From the NCBI GenBank assembly GCA_031308135.1, contig JAHLJT010000631.1, positions 175,295,282 to 175,359,281 of the forward strand: a stretch of DNA of 64,000 nucleotides, written 5' to 3'. Origin of the DNA: Acheta domesticus. Its lineage: Eukaryota > Arthropoda > Insecta > Orthoptera > Gryllidae. The notes beneath the pieces were generated by a model that saw only the letters and a list, made by a program, of their open reading frames with translations, did not search any database and was not told the origin of the DNA. The position numbers and the translations under genes are program-made. Positions 1-13,400 of the stretch are shown here, piece after piece; position 1 is the first letter of the stretch, and the number at the start of each line of letters is the position of its first letter.

Positions 1-162
1 CAAGCAATGTTCCGGATCAATCACTGGTTCTTTAGCTTCCGGTCTCGATCAGGTTTTTATGCAGTTTCCGAGACCATGAAGCAAATTCTGAGATGGCCCT
101 TTGTTTTGCTTCTGGACATAAATGTAGCTTCACCTTTTGCTAGTAGTCGTAGATATAGAGCC

Positions 163-175
163 GGGGGGGGGGGGG
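163..175. repeat. G13 homopolymer
   Basis: Thirteen G in a row in an AT-rich intron; possible assembly-sensitive spot. Confidence 0.9.
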
Positions 176-434
176 ATTATTTTTTTTAGCAATACAAAAA
201 TTTAATTGAATCTGCAGTTTATTTATGGTTGCAAATATTTTTTCTACAACTTGGGAGCAAAATGTCTAGTTTTCAAAAGTTGCTAACTTTGCTTCTTTTG
301 ATATTTTATTTTCATTCAACTATTTATAGTTATAGTTAATCAATATTTATAGTTATAGTTGATCTCTCCATGATAGAATATGACTGAGCCTCAGAAGAGA
401 GAAACGTGTTGTGTGGTCGGTTGTGGCCCATACA

Positions 435-436
<2 letters not shown>

Positions 437-497
<61 letters not shown>
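437..497. repeat. (AAT)n microsatellite
   Basis: About 20 uninterrupted ATA/AAT units. The poly-Tyr frame on the other strand is a shadow of it. Confidence 0.95.
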
Positions 498-501
<4 letters not shown>

Positions 502-2479
502 CTGTCTCCTACAAACACTACAAATGATAGACATTTGTTTTTAAAGGCAATGTATTCCATAATATTATAATAACAAATAATACTGATATTATTTAATGTA
601 CACATTTTTCAAAATATAGTTTTTGTGTAATTTTGAGTGAAATGGTAATAAAGTTCAAAAACTTTAGAACATGTCCTACACATTCAACACAAGCTTACAG
701 AGATTTCTTTATGAACTCTTTAATGCCGAGCCTACATTGGGTGCTGTAACGTTCTAACACAGGTACGAGGGAAGGTAGTGTGTGCATCAACGAGATAGCA
801 CATAACCAGCTCAGTTGTTATGGCCCCACATGGCATTCTGCAGCAGACAGGAATTTCCTTTATGCAAAGATATGAATTAAATTCCTGAGAGTAGAGGTGA
901 AAGGCCCATGTCGTCAGATCTGCAATCTATTTTTCACATTTTTTTTTAATGGTAAGTTTTGCATAATTTTTGCATAATTTTGAGTTATATCATTTGAGTG
1001 CTCCAAGAAATGGCTACAGTTTAATAGGATACCAGGTGCCATATAATATTACGTAAGTTACCAATATCAGAACGTATACACTATTGTAGCACTTCTAGTT
1101 TCTTTCCTTCACTTATTTCCACAATCTGACGCCCTCTTTTCGTTCCCTATTCTTCAGAGATACATAAAATTCTTCTCTTATCCATTTAATGTGTTTCCAT
1201 GTACACTTCATCTCTAATACTATTAATGACAATATATGGCAGTTTACTTATCAAGGTTCTAATGAGTGCATTCTTTTCCATACTCTTAATTAGCAACAAG
1301 GATGAATTTTAACAATGGTTTTTTTCATGATGAACACTCCAATCTTTTGTTCTATACATGAAATTTTACCTTTTTCTGAGGCTGACATTTTATAATGTAA
1401 TTTGGCACTGATTACTATATCTTTACTCCATTCCTAATTATAAAGCTATCAAATTTCTTTAGAATTCTGACTTACCGTCTTTCTAATTGCTTTCCAATTT
1501 TGATTTTTCTTTGACACTAAATCCAAATACTTGAACATGTTAGTTTCTAACTACATTTCTGTATCTATGCCCTCTGCCTTATCATGAAATATTCTGTTCA
1601 TTTCAAATGCACACCTAACCTCTCTGACCATTTTCTTTTTATAACTATCCTATCTTTTAGACATCTTCCTTTTCTAATGTGTTCAGAAACAAAAAGGAAA
1701 AGGAGAAACTGTTCAATAGTTCCCATTAGTTTCCTGTACCAAAGACTAGATGTAATATATAAAAGAAGGTGATAAGTACACCATATCCTCAGGGAAAATA
1801 ATTTCTGGCACAGAACAGTACAAGTATTATTTAATTTGAATGCAATGTTATGTTACTATACTAAAGAACACATATCAAGTACTCCAAAAAGTAATACACA
1901 AAGTCGACATCAGCTTATATTTATTCAGTTACTTTAATTTTCAGTTATTTGGAAACAAAAAATTTCCATCATTATTTATAATGGAGTCTCAAGTTCTCTG
2001 ATTACTCCAGTATTTACTCTTTCTACACTGAGACATTCATCTATAAAAACTGCCATTGTACCAAATTATGAGATTTGTAAAAAAATTAATGCAAAGCCTA
2101 ACAAAATGAATACTTACATCTGATTTTCCCCCTCAATCAAGAATTAGGAATTTTCCAGTATTCTAAAACTGGACTTATTATTGGTGGAGAGTTAAAAAAA
2201 TAACATGTTTAAATGAACATATTTTATTTGCAGAAAATGCATACATAAAAACAAGCCTTTCAGTTATTGCTGCAACATAAGTTTCTATAGTGATTTTCCT
2301 AAGAATTCAGGGCACAGATCCACATTACACTTCTCGTCGTACCATTGAAAAAACTCTGGCAAAGGTGAATTCACTATATTCAGAGCCATTATAAATAAAT
2401 GGTGTACATCTTACTGTCTTCCTACCTAGAGTGTAATATGATCTCCATTACTGGCCAGGTTACTGGAATATGTTCATTT

Positions 2480-3950
2480 GCGAGTCCTGTTTTCTCTGAA
2501 CAGTGACAGTGTTGTTGTTTTTGTTTTTTCTGACATTGCACAGATATTTCTATTGACATGCCACACTACAGTTATTACACCACCAACTTGAACAACTTTA
2601 AATTCACTCCTTTTCAGCTTTAGTGCTTTAAGATTTTTGAGGCCAGTCTTTGCAATTAGATCTCATTGTTGTACAAGCATAGATACCATTTTGTAAGTTA
2701 TTCAAGTAAGGCAACAGATGAAACAAAACTGCCCAAATACACATGGTGATGCAAACCCTGTCTGTTTTCCAACAGATTCAAAATGACTTGATTCCTTAAT
2801 AGCATACTGTTATTCCTCTTCACCTTCTTCTCATGGTATACATTTCCCTTTAGAGAAGCTAGTACCCAAACTTCAAAATCCCATTTCACTGGCTTTTCTT
2901 TCATACATGGTTTCATAATATTTCTGCCTTTGAAAAGTATCTTGGCTTCAACTATGGCTAATTCTTTGCCTGGATTGTATTTTTTGGAAATTAGTCAAAA
3001 TTTCAAGCAGTGGTTGAACATTCTGCAAGATACCAAATGAAGGATCACCTTTATCTTTCATTTGTGTCACATCAGTTACATGCAAATACTTTGTTAACAA
3101 TTTGTACCTCTTGAAAGTCCGTGTAATCCTGATTACAGGGCAGTCAATGCCAGAACTCATCCAGCAGTCACGCATTTCTGGTAATGGAAACAATCCCATA
3201 TAAACCAGGACACCTAGATGTGCCCTCACTTCTTCAGCTGTAGTATCCTCCCATTCTTTGTCCCTCTTACTTGTTTGTTTGAAGACTGCATATATATTTG
3301 TGCATTTTGCTATGCCCTTGTACAGTGAATTGCTACAAAACATATTCAAAATACAATTTTTCACTAGAACCAGGTTCCACGTTGCGCACTCGACCAACAT
3401 CTCCACGTTGCGCACTCGACCAACATCTCCACGTTGCGCACTCGACCAGCATCTCCACGTTGCGCACTCGACCAGCATCTCCACGTTGCGCACTCGACCA
3501 GCATCTCCACGTTGCGCACTCGACCAGCATCTCCACGTTGCGCACTCGACCAGCATCTCCACGTTGCGCACTCGACCAGCATCTCCACGTTGCGCACTCG
3601 ACCAGCATCTCCACGTTGCGCACTCGACCAGCATCTCCACGTTGCGCACTCGACCAGCATCTCCACGTTGCGCACTCGACCAGCATCTCCAAGTTATGGA
3701 TTGAACCAACATCTCCCAGAAAGTCACAAGGTTCAGTTAAACTGCACAAACTTTCATTTGTATCATCACCCGGTCTAATTATATTGTTGTTTTTATTCTC
3801 ATTACTATCACTTTCACTATCACATAAAAACTCATTGTCGTCACTACTTATCAACTCTGAATCACTTACGCCACTAGCCTATGGCTCATCTTCAATTTCG
3901 TTTTCTCTGAACCCTGCCACAACTGTTGTTTACACGCCTGATGTATAAAT
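2480..3950 (-). pseudogene. piggyBac-type transposase pseudogene interrupted by a minisatellite
   Basis: Minus-strand fragments match the order of a piggyBac-family (DDE_Tnp_1_7) transposase. They are an acidic N-terminus (ISSDDNEFLCDSESDSNE), W-E-D-T-T-A-E-E-V-R-A-H-L-G-V, LPEMRDCW, FKRYKLLTKYLHV, a degenerate D-E-x-M segment reading VEAKILFKGR, KPVKWDFEVWVL, and a degenerate D-N-F-Y-T-S segment reading YLGSFVSS. A YACTTMRSNCKDWP segment near 2650 and LKRSEFKVVQ follow. An extra A in an A6 run near 2990 shifts frame, and there are several stops. Two catalytic Asp positions are changed (V and G), so it is dead. A 26-bp tandem array sits between the N-terminal region and the catalytic domain. 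The ends of the element were not found. Confidence 0.75.
3376..3713. repeat. 26-bp minisatellite, 13 units, inside piggyBac remnant
   Basis: Thirteen 26-bp units start every 26 bases from 3376. Units 1-12 are almost identical (core CACGTTGCGCACTCGACC; units 1-2 have CCAACATC and 3-12 CCAGCATC). Unit 13 (3688-3713) is diverged (AAGTTATGGATTGAACC) and still in transposase-like context, so it may be the ancestral sequence. Because 26 is not a multiple of 3 and the unit has no stop, three units make a 26-residue peptide repeat in every frame. Confidence 0.95.
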
Positions 3951-4997
3951 TGATTGTTCAAGCTCTTGTCTAATATTCATAATTCTCGCTAGAAAGTTCA
4001 TGGATTCACTTTCAACTGTCAAGGCAGCATCAAATAGTTCACTAAACCTCAGACTGATAGTAGAACATGACAAAGCGTCGATGGGTGCTTTCAGGCGATA
4101 TGGGCCTGTATGGAAAGCTCCCCGTCAGGCGCTTACTGAAGTAAAGGGTTACTAAGTTCCATATTGAACTCCTTTTGAATTGAAAACACCTCTGAAGAGA
4201 ACCTCACACTAATTAATTGTATTTTGGGAAGGTAACCTTGAGGTTTGAGACAATCCATAAATTTCTTTAAAAGTTGTTTTATTCTGCCATTCATAAAATA
4301 CTTAGAACAACGTTTCATGTGCTGATATGTACACCTCTCCAGGTTCTTAACTTGTGCATCATATAACAAAGTTAGTAGATAAACACAAATTAAATAAATT
4401 ACGTTCAAATATTCTCATACATGCATCAGGAGCAAATGAAACAATTTCAGCAAGTAGCACAGAATTGTCAGAAACCAGAGCAAGACATGCTCACATCTTG
4501 TGCTACCAAGAGTCGACTCAGGAATACCAGAATTAAATTCATAAGCACGCTTTAGAATTTATGCTTGAAATCTTGAGTAGAGGAGAAATTCCGTCGCCAA
4601 AATAAAAATTCTTAGACGATCAAAGGTTAGTTAAGCTTGATCAATCATATTTATTAACCAATAAATTGTGTTTGTTTGAAAGAGCTGTATCCATTAATTT
4701 ATTGAAGAAAGATCTTCACGCTATCTTTTGGTCGAGGCAAGCCATCTTGTCATTTTACTGTTTTGAGACAACAAAAGACTATCTTCTGAAATATGTGTTG
4801 ACAAAGACTAAGAGATGTACCATTTGATTGTTAGATATTTTGTTCATCCCTATTAATATCTAGAAAAAGACCCACTTCCTCTTTAGGATCAGTATTTGCA
4901 CTAAATTTTACAATGCCACAAATTACTATTGGATTACAAATTTTTGCACTGAAGATAGGCGTGAATGCATGTGTAACGTCTAAAAGACAGTATCAGT

Positions 4998-5029
<32 letters not shown>

Positions 5030-6485
5030 CTCACCTAACAGTTGTCAGATGCATCCTAATTACAGGATTTGTTCATTGCCCATTCTCAGCACACTTGCAG
5101 AAGAAAGGGTGGGCATTCGCATTTTTGAACTAGAACTGTTTCATAAACAAAGTCTTCTCCTAACAACTCTTGACATTGAAATAAAAGATGGTACAACACA
5201 AATGGTCCTCTTGAAGTATATGCACAAGAACAACTTTTTCTAAATCTACATAGAAGAAAAATCCTCTCTTCAAAATACTTTTAAAACTTCAAGAAAAAGT
5301 GCTCTGAACTGAGAGATCTTTTAGACTTTTATGCTCTTTACACAAAAATATCGACATTTATAGGGTACTTAATAGTTGGGCTTCTCCATGCCTTTCCAAA
5401 TTTCTTCAACATATGTGTAAACATTTGCAGAAAGAAGCCATTTCAGATGTCAAACACCACAAAGAAGTAAGTTGCTCATTCTGGTGCAAAACCAACAGAA
5501 TGAAGCAGAATCAGTGCACAAGTAAGAGACTTCAATTTGAAGTGGAAACTTGCTGATGACTGAACTAAGAGGGCGTTAGGATAAACAAGTTATCAAGGTC
5601 AAAAGGAAAGATCTTGGGGTCTTTGTAAAACTGCAAGACTAACTGAGAGTTAATTTTTGTCAAGGACCTCGTCAATCATCATATCTGAGTGACCAATTTG
5701 CCTCAATCTTTTTCATCGTATTTTCCTTTAAAGCATGTCACAAGAAGCAGAAATCTTTCATGCAGTGTCTTCGTCTTGTCCATACTTCCACAGGCCTGAC
5801 TAAACTTCCTACATAACTTATAACACAACTTTTTCTTTAGTTATCAGTTCTTTCAATTGCCTTTTTTATACCATTCTTTCATTCCATTAAGCTTTGTTAG
5901 TTCTACTGGAATACCTCTGGAACATAGTGGTATATTACTCTTCATTTTTTTCCATAGACATTTCTATCTGACAAATTCTGCCATTCAGATCTAACCTATA
6001 GTCAACCTATAGTTTCTCTTGTTGCTGAGTCTATTTTACTGGCTTTTGAAGCGTTACTTATTCCACTAAACACACATTAAGTTGGCTCCAGAACCTTTTT
6101 ATGAGAAAATAATTATTTCTTCTGCAACCCTTAAGTTGATTCATGTATAAGCATTCCAATTTTAAATGGCAACAACTTGCTCAGGTTAATAACAATGAGA
6201 AAAGGAATAAAATTCATTAGTATTTAAAATAATTTGTTTTTAAAAAACTGTATAATTGAGAATAAAGAAATACAAAGCTCTTCACACCTGTTTACATTCA
6301 GCAAACTCTCAGTGGTTTGCACAAAAATACCTTCTGTTGCTGCATGCAGTCTAGTAAAAAAAGTTATGGGCAACATGAATTTTAATAACGCATTTGCCAG
6401 AAATGCCAGAAAACTTGGCATGCAAGTTAAATACAAATATCATAGAATACAAACACATAATGAAACACTGTTTCTGCAAGCTTAC
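3951..6485. other. TRIP12-like intron between piggyBac remnant and exon
   Basis: AT-rich, with a (CAA)n tract. A minus-strand 91-codon open frame (4133-4408, containing HMKRCSKYFMNGRIKQLL) has a protein-like composition but I do not recognise it. It may be part of the decayed element next to it. Confidence 0.4.
4999..5030. repeat. (CAA)n microsatellite
   Basis: About ten perfect AAC/CAA units. Confidence 0.9.
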
Positions 6486-6694
6486 CTGCAGCACCTGCCA
6501 CCCCTTCCTCCCCAGCTCCGAGGCTGCTGGAGGTAGGGCCCCCGTTGGCAGAGCCTGTTGCTCCACCAGTAGCCCCTGCCTCTGCTCCCTGTCCAGATGC
6601 CATGGCCCCAGAAGCGCTCACTGCTGCCCCAGAGCCGCCAGCAGTGGCGGAAGCCCCAGGCAGGGGCAGCTTCCCGGCCCGGGATGAGCGCCGA
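6486..6694 (-). CDS. TRIP12: TRIP12-like coding exon, Ala/Gly/Ser-rich (last one in window)
   Basis: The acceptor is CTTTGTAG|TCGGCGC and the donor GCTGCAG|GTAAGC. The 209-nt GC-rich island encodes SRRSSRAGKLPLPG and then a long Ala/Gly/Ser/Thr stretch ending GAGEEGVAGAAG. It leaves in phase 1. The next exon is not found in the 6,485 bases to the left, so the gene runs out of the window through an intron of at least 6.5 kb. Confidence 0.6.
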
Positions 6695-7426
6695 CTACAA
6701 AGGAATATATTCATGTTATGTTAAGCATAAATCAACATTTTGTGCAGTTGGTCAACTAAAACCAGTACTAATAACATGACATAATTGGTTATGTAATGAA
6801 AGGAATAGAAGCCGGAGAAAGCAGTGCTTATTAATTGGTTAAATTTATAAATCTGTTTGAATTTTTTACATGAATTTTTCTTTTATGTGAACAATGCCTG
6901 TGTACCCATTGACCCTTTAAAAGAAATAAGACATTTTTTGTCAAACTTCGAAAAAATACTATCCTGCTCATTTTTCAGTGCAAAAACACCTAGCATGAAC
7001 ATCCTTAAATATTTTGCAGTTATGCTTACTTACTAAAATGTAGGTAACATAAAAATAAATTAATGAATAACTTCTAGAATCTATTCTTTTAGACTTTACA
7101 AAAATTCTCTTTTGAAAACGCTATTATATCATTAGGAAATTTTATTTTTAGTGCAATAATGGAATTTCAACACAAAAGCAGATTCATTTATTGCAGATAG
7201 CAAAAGCTTAAAATAATATGTCCCCTGAACGCATCTATGTACTCTGCAGTCCTCCACAAGAAAAGCCACACATTTACTGTAGAAAAAGTATTTTTTCTCC
7301 CAAGACAATTGACTTAATAAAAAATTTTCAGAGATACGAGTTCAATCAAGGGAAAATTGTTCATAAGCAATTTGTACACCACACTAGCCAATTTCCATGA
7401 TTTTTTAAAATTTAGAGAGAGAGAGG

Positions 7427-7466
<40 letters not shown>

Positions 7467-10400
7467 GAAAATACAAAGAAATACAAAATTTGAAATTTGT
7501 CTAGCACTGAACTGCTTTCTGAATGAATTGTCATTAAACACAGTTACACCCAGAACTACAGTGGGTCAAATTGTAAGAAAGTGAATAAATATAATTCATT
7601 TTCTTGAATGTCATCGAAGTGAAGGAACTTCTTGCATTTTTACACATTGCCTATTCTTAAATTTGCCAGCCTACCAAATAAAAAACGTTTCTATAATATT
7701 ACAATATTATATAATTTAATGTTATTTCTTTTAGATGCAATACATAATTTTCAAACCATCAGAACAGACAAAATGAACAGATCAGAATACAATGAAAATT
7801 CAGTGAAGCAACACCTCATGGAACAGTCCTAAAGAATACACAACATTCAATGCATTATAGAGTATGGCTTTATGAAGATCACTTGACTTTAAGATGTAAA
7901 ATAATTGAAGATAAAATTATACAAGTCGTAGCCTGATTGTTAACTTATTTGCTCTGCACAAATTGATTACATGACAATACTACTGTACAAACTTAAATAG
8001 AAAACAAATTATCTTGCATCCTATAAACAGAGTAACTTAAATATTACAAATAAATTTTAAATAAATTCATCAACAATCATAATGACAGGATTAAAATTAA
8101 CCCTACATAATTAAATTTGTGGTAAAACTATACAAAATGTATTAATATTATAATGAATGAGAATGAAAACTTTTACCTTATTTTTAATATATAGGATACT
8201 AATTACAAAAATATTATAGAATACAAGAAAATACTTCAATTTTTATTTTATGTAAATATTCACCTTCAGCATATGCAAGTATGCAATATGTGTAGAGCAA
8301 AAAGTCTTACATTAATTGATAAAAAATGGAAAAAAAAACTGTTGTTTTTCAGCTTTCATTCTTGTACTCTCCCTTTTTATTCAAGTACTTTTTTTTTAGA
8401 GTTTAAATATTTACTAAATTCACTTTGCACTATACTTACACAATAGCTTCTATAATTTTATACCTGGATGGGTATTAAACTCTGGTTGAAATTACTTCAA
8501 TCTGACCAAACCTGAAGGCTTATTTGCAAATGACATAATTTTAAAAAGATTGATCATTTAATCCAATGATTAATATGCCTACCCTTATTTACTCATGCAC
8601 AACGCAGAATGCATGCCACAGTTGGGATACAGTTGCCAAGATAAAAAAGAGCTATTGATACAATAAAATACCCAATGCAACTACATTCTCTTCAAAAATT
8701 TCAAGCTCTTTTCCAGAAATGAAGGGGGTAACCCTTAACTCAAAAGATATGTACTTCACACTAGAAGCACTCTAATATGTCCAGGAATGATGAGAAACAA
8801 CAGCATTTACAAATTCATCACACAATATATATGAGGCCTTTGTTCTCTACATCTGGATTTCAATATCTTCTTATTTCACCATATCATGACATTTAATACA
8901 CAAGCTCTATCTCATCATTAAAGCCAGGATCAAGAATAGAAAATATAGCTTAGAAAAAGCACAGTGACCATTGTTTAACACCATCTACATTCTTGTCATG
9001 TTCCTCACACAGTGGATGTGTGAGGATATTCACATTCAGAATTTACAAACAAAATTTTAAATTTCAGAAGGCCTTGATGATTATTGGAGCTCTGATTACC
9101 TCAAAAACAAAATTCATATTACTGAAATTCACAATGACTACTTCGTTTTTCAAAACCTTTGACCACCCACAAGAAAATTTTTTTCTACAAGATGTCTAGG
9201 AACGTTGTGCAATCATTGTGTAACATTGTGCATCCTAAAACTTGGATTTATTTAAAATTAACTTTATTGTAGGTACTTAGCAAGATGAATGAATAATTTA
9301 CTTCAAATTAATTCGTAAGCTGTAATTCCAGGGTTCATTGAAGAAATGACATCTTATAAGAAGCCATGTTATTTGAAGTTTTTTCTAATGCAATTCGCTC
9401 ACCCAAAAATAAGACCTGTCATGAAGAAGCTTCAATTTCTAGGCTGTAATGAAACATTTTACCTTCCTGAAGAAGGCTATTATAAATTAAGATGTAATAA
9501 TTGTCATGGCCTTATAAAATTATTTACCTCCTTTGAATGCTGATAAATGTATGTTTTTCTGCAGAACATAATTTTGTCTATTTTTTTTTTATTTTAAGTA
9601 GGTTTTGTGAGAATTACAGAGATGGGCTGATAAACCAAATTAGTCTTGCCTGCTTTATTTATTTTCAATTTGTGCTTAGAAGATTTTCAGATGATTTATT
9701 TTTATCTGCCTCTTATTATCAATGTTTATTATTGGTAAAGATAACAAAAGAAAGAATAAGCTTGAGAAAAGCCAACTTGACTTGGGAAAGTAACAAACTT
9801 TATTATTAAAGTACAGAATCTCAAATCAAGGAAAACTTTAGATACATGCTTATGCCATTTATTTTTTTGTTTGATGTTGAATCCATAATCATAAATCTTA
9901 CCTGCTGCTAGCGCAGGACCCCGTGGTTGGCTTGCTGCGGGTGCTGCGGCGCACGAGTGGCACCTCCTGCGACTCAGTGCTACCACCCCCGGCAGCACTT
10001 GTCTCTGAACGTCTATTTCCTGTGTTGCTGCTGCTGGGACCCTGGCTTCCACTGGCTGTTGGGCCAAATATTGCAATTTATTTACACAAAATAATCCATA
10101 GTACTATTTCCAAAGATATCAAGTTTTTAATGCATATAAGAATAGAAGGTGGCAAATTAAATGTTATATCTCAATACCAAATTCTGAACAGTTTTCGAGG
10201 AAAGCAAATTCATAAATTTGTTCACAGTCTTACATTTAAAGAAACTTCTTTTTAATGCTGCAACCTAGCATTTACAATACACTTTTCTCCCTTTTCAGAG
10301 ATTTGGTTTAGTCATGACTACTTCAGCATTCTCAATTTGAAAACCCTTACGAAAATTATTTCACCCCAAAAATACTTCAAAAAATCCAAATTGACATTTT

Positions 10401-13400
10401 AACTTTTCTTTTTCAGTTCAATGAATTATTTCACTGAAATTAGTCAACTGTTATGAAAACTCTTCACAATTTTACCTACCATACAGGATTTTCCCTTCAG
10501 GTTGTGAAGCACTCCACTACAAAGAAGAAGTTAGTTTTGTCTGGGTACTTCAATGCATCAGGAGGCAACTTACGCACAAAATCCATATTTTCAATTCTTG
10601 AACACAGATTTAACTTACTGTCTTGTATAGTTCAGATACAGTCTAATTAGTACAGATTATGTCTAGATTAATCTACGCACTATTGAGACTAGATGGTACA
10701 ATGTCTAATTCAAGATGAAGTGTGTTTTGCCTACAGTAATTCATTGAATTTCCAAAGGTCTGAAAATCATCAACACTGGTTTGATCTTTCCTGGGTGTTG
10801 ACATATTGGAATTTGCAGCAAATCTCTATATTAAAGAACAATGGAAATTTAGCTACTTATCGCTTATGTTACTACAGTACCTAGAATAGACTCTTTCAGA
10901 AACTTCTTTCATTGATAACAACACATCCCACCATTCACTAAGATACAACAAATTAAAATGTTCATTAACAAATGCTGCAAAAGATATTGACAAAAAATAA
11001 TGAAACGAATTCAATTTTCAGAATGTTTCCGCAGTGATAAATGCAGAGAGAAAATTAACAACTGTTTCATGATAAGAACTATTTCCTATAGAATTTACTA
11101 TTGGACAAATGATGTTAGCACCTGCAAGCACTATTAGTTTGAGAGCATCTCACAAACATTTTTTTAAATTGACAGCATATGTGAGCTGTGCCTTCTTGCC
11201 ATTTTCCCATAATTATCTATTAATTAGATGATTTAATTGAAGATTACTACATCTTCAATGGCATTCTTGTTTCTTCACAGCTCCTCTTCTGGATTTTTTT
11301 TATCTATAAATATGGTCATTAATCTGATAAAATATTAACTGAAACATGACATTCTTAGTAGTAATGAATCATGATTTTGTAAAACTATGTAAGTGTTCCA
11401 CTATAAAGATGAAACAAATAACAGGTTCTAGAAAACAGAATCTCATCCCAATTTCATTTAAAATTTAGCTTGTTTGTAAAGTTTCATTCAAACTCCTTAT
11501 TTGAAAGAATCATGTGATAATAGTAATTTTGGTTTCTCTAGAATGGTAAGTTCATTTTCAAAATTCATAAGCTCCAAACCAATATAATACATTTCCATCT
11601 CATTTTTGTTTTATTTCAGTTCATGAATCTCTTTTGCCTTTTCCTCCATCAGATTTGATGTAAAACATCTTCGTAATAGCTTTCTTTGAAGTTGAAGTTC
11701 TTGAAGAAATTGCAGAACATTCAAGATTTTGCTGGCATGAGATTTCAAAGACAGCAAAACTATAATATTTGATTATATTTAATTTTTTGATAGCATAGAT
11801 CATGACACTTCTCATCAGGTCAATTCATTTAATTTCATAATGTTTGACAATATTAAATCAATACTCTTGATCCCTAACTTTACCTTCCTTTAAAGCACAC
11901 AAAGTTACAGTAGTTTTATTTCTTCGAGACTAATGAGAAATTCCAATAATAAATTGTGAATTTGCTGCAACAGTATTTAATGGTATTCCACAGTCTTCTA
12001 AGAAATATCTTCAAGCATTATTTCAAAATTCCATTTTTGGCTCTTATCTTTTAAATAATCAATAATTTGGTGAGAAATAATGAAATCTCTGTCTGACAGG
12101 ATAAGTACAATACTTATACTTTGGAACACTTTGAAATTTCTTTCATTTTTTCTTCTTTCTTTTCTGCAACTAATCCTTTATAATAACATTTGTTCATTTT
12201 TCAATCAGTTTTGCATTAATGTTTTATAAATTTTCAGTTTTAAAGACAGCCCTCTTCAGATATTCAAGCTAACACATTTAAAGGTGCACATTTTCCCAAT
12301 TTTGAAGTATAGACGACAATAATAATCAATATTTGTTTCAATATTATTATTTGTAAAGAAACTTTTGATTAATGGGCTCACATAAAAAATTATTGTGTAG
12401 TCTACTGCAGAAATTTTCTACAATGCTAATGAGAAAGTTGAAGGTGATAAAATTGAACATTACCAAGTTGTTCAAAAACTCCTTAAATAGCTAAAGGGAA
12501 AGCTATTCTATAATGTTTGGTCATAAATTCATGTAAACGACTGAAGAGCTCAAAACTAGAAAATAATGATTTTATCTTTTAAGCAATAGCAATCTTATAA
12601 TAGCAGTAGTGAGCAAAAGCTGTATATACACACATTGTTTATTTGTATTCAATATTACATTAAATTTCTTACAAATTGAAAGAACCATGATTAAGAACTT
12701 TTGATAGAATTTTGGATCTGAAAGAAGTTCATTGTACATTGTATGATCTTGCTTATTTCTTCATAACTGAGGAGTCTTCAGGCTTCAATTTTTCAGTCAT
12801 CTAAAAATAAACTTCAGTGTGCTCCCAAACATGGAACTCAAATCAAAAGCAATGCCTTTGTTTTAAATTCAAACAACTATTCATAATAATGTAATACTTT
12901 ACACTTATTTCAGAGCAATGGATGAATGAAAATGAGCTGTTCAAAAACTGCTGTTCTGAAGATGACTGTAGGTGTTTAAAAAACTCTTTCATTTTCATAA
13001 TTCCATTTTCCAGAATTAAGAGTTTTCTTCTTGATGGGCACATGATATTGAAGACACCGAGGACTATGACTATTCAGCAATAGCAAATGTTCCCTTTGAA
13101 TGAATAAATACTCAGGCACAGTGCTCAAAGCAAATGAAAACTGCAAACTGACAAGGTAGGCACTCAATTGTATCTGATTATTGTAGAAGTATTTAAGTCT
13201 GTCATGTCATTAGAATTCTTTGAACAAAAAGGTCTAAATTTACGAGCTGCTGTATACAGCTGCATAGTATGAATGAAGTCTATCTACACTGTATATTTTT
13301 TTATATTAAGTCTTCATTTAAGATTTTTCATGTGTTGTATTTTAAGGTTTAAATTTTGGTAAATAGCAGGGTAAAACAAAAACATTCATGAAACATTTTT

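Larger units (their letters stand above)
1..2479. other. TRIP12-like intron, left part
   Basis: AT-rich non-coding sequence with a G-run and an (AAT)n tract. No exon of the TRIP12-like gene and no recognisable element was found. Confidence 0.5.

Noticed and set aside
3376..3713. CRISPR-like array
   Set aside because: Units are directly adjacent with no unique spacers, and the genome is eukaryotic.
3258..3948. Several long overlapping open frames on both strands with 26-residue peptide repeats
   Set aside because: All come from the 26-bp minisatellite, which has no stop in any frame; they are not separate genes.
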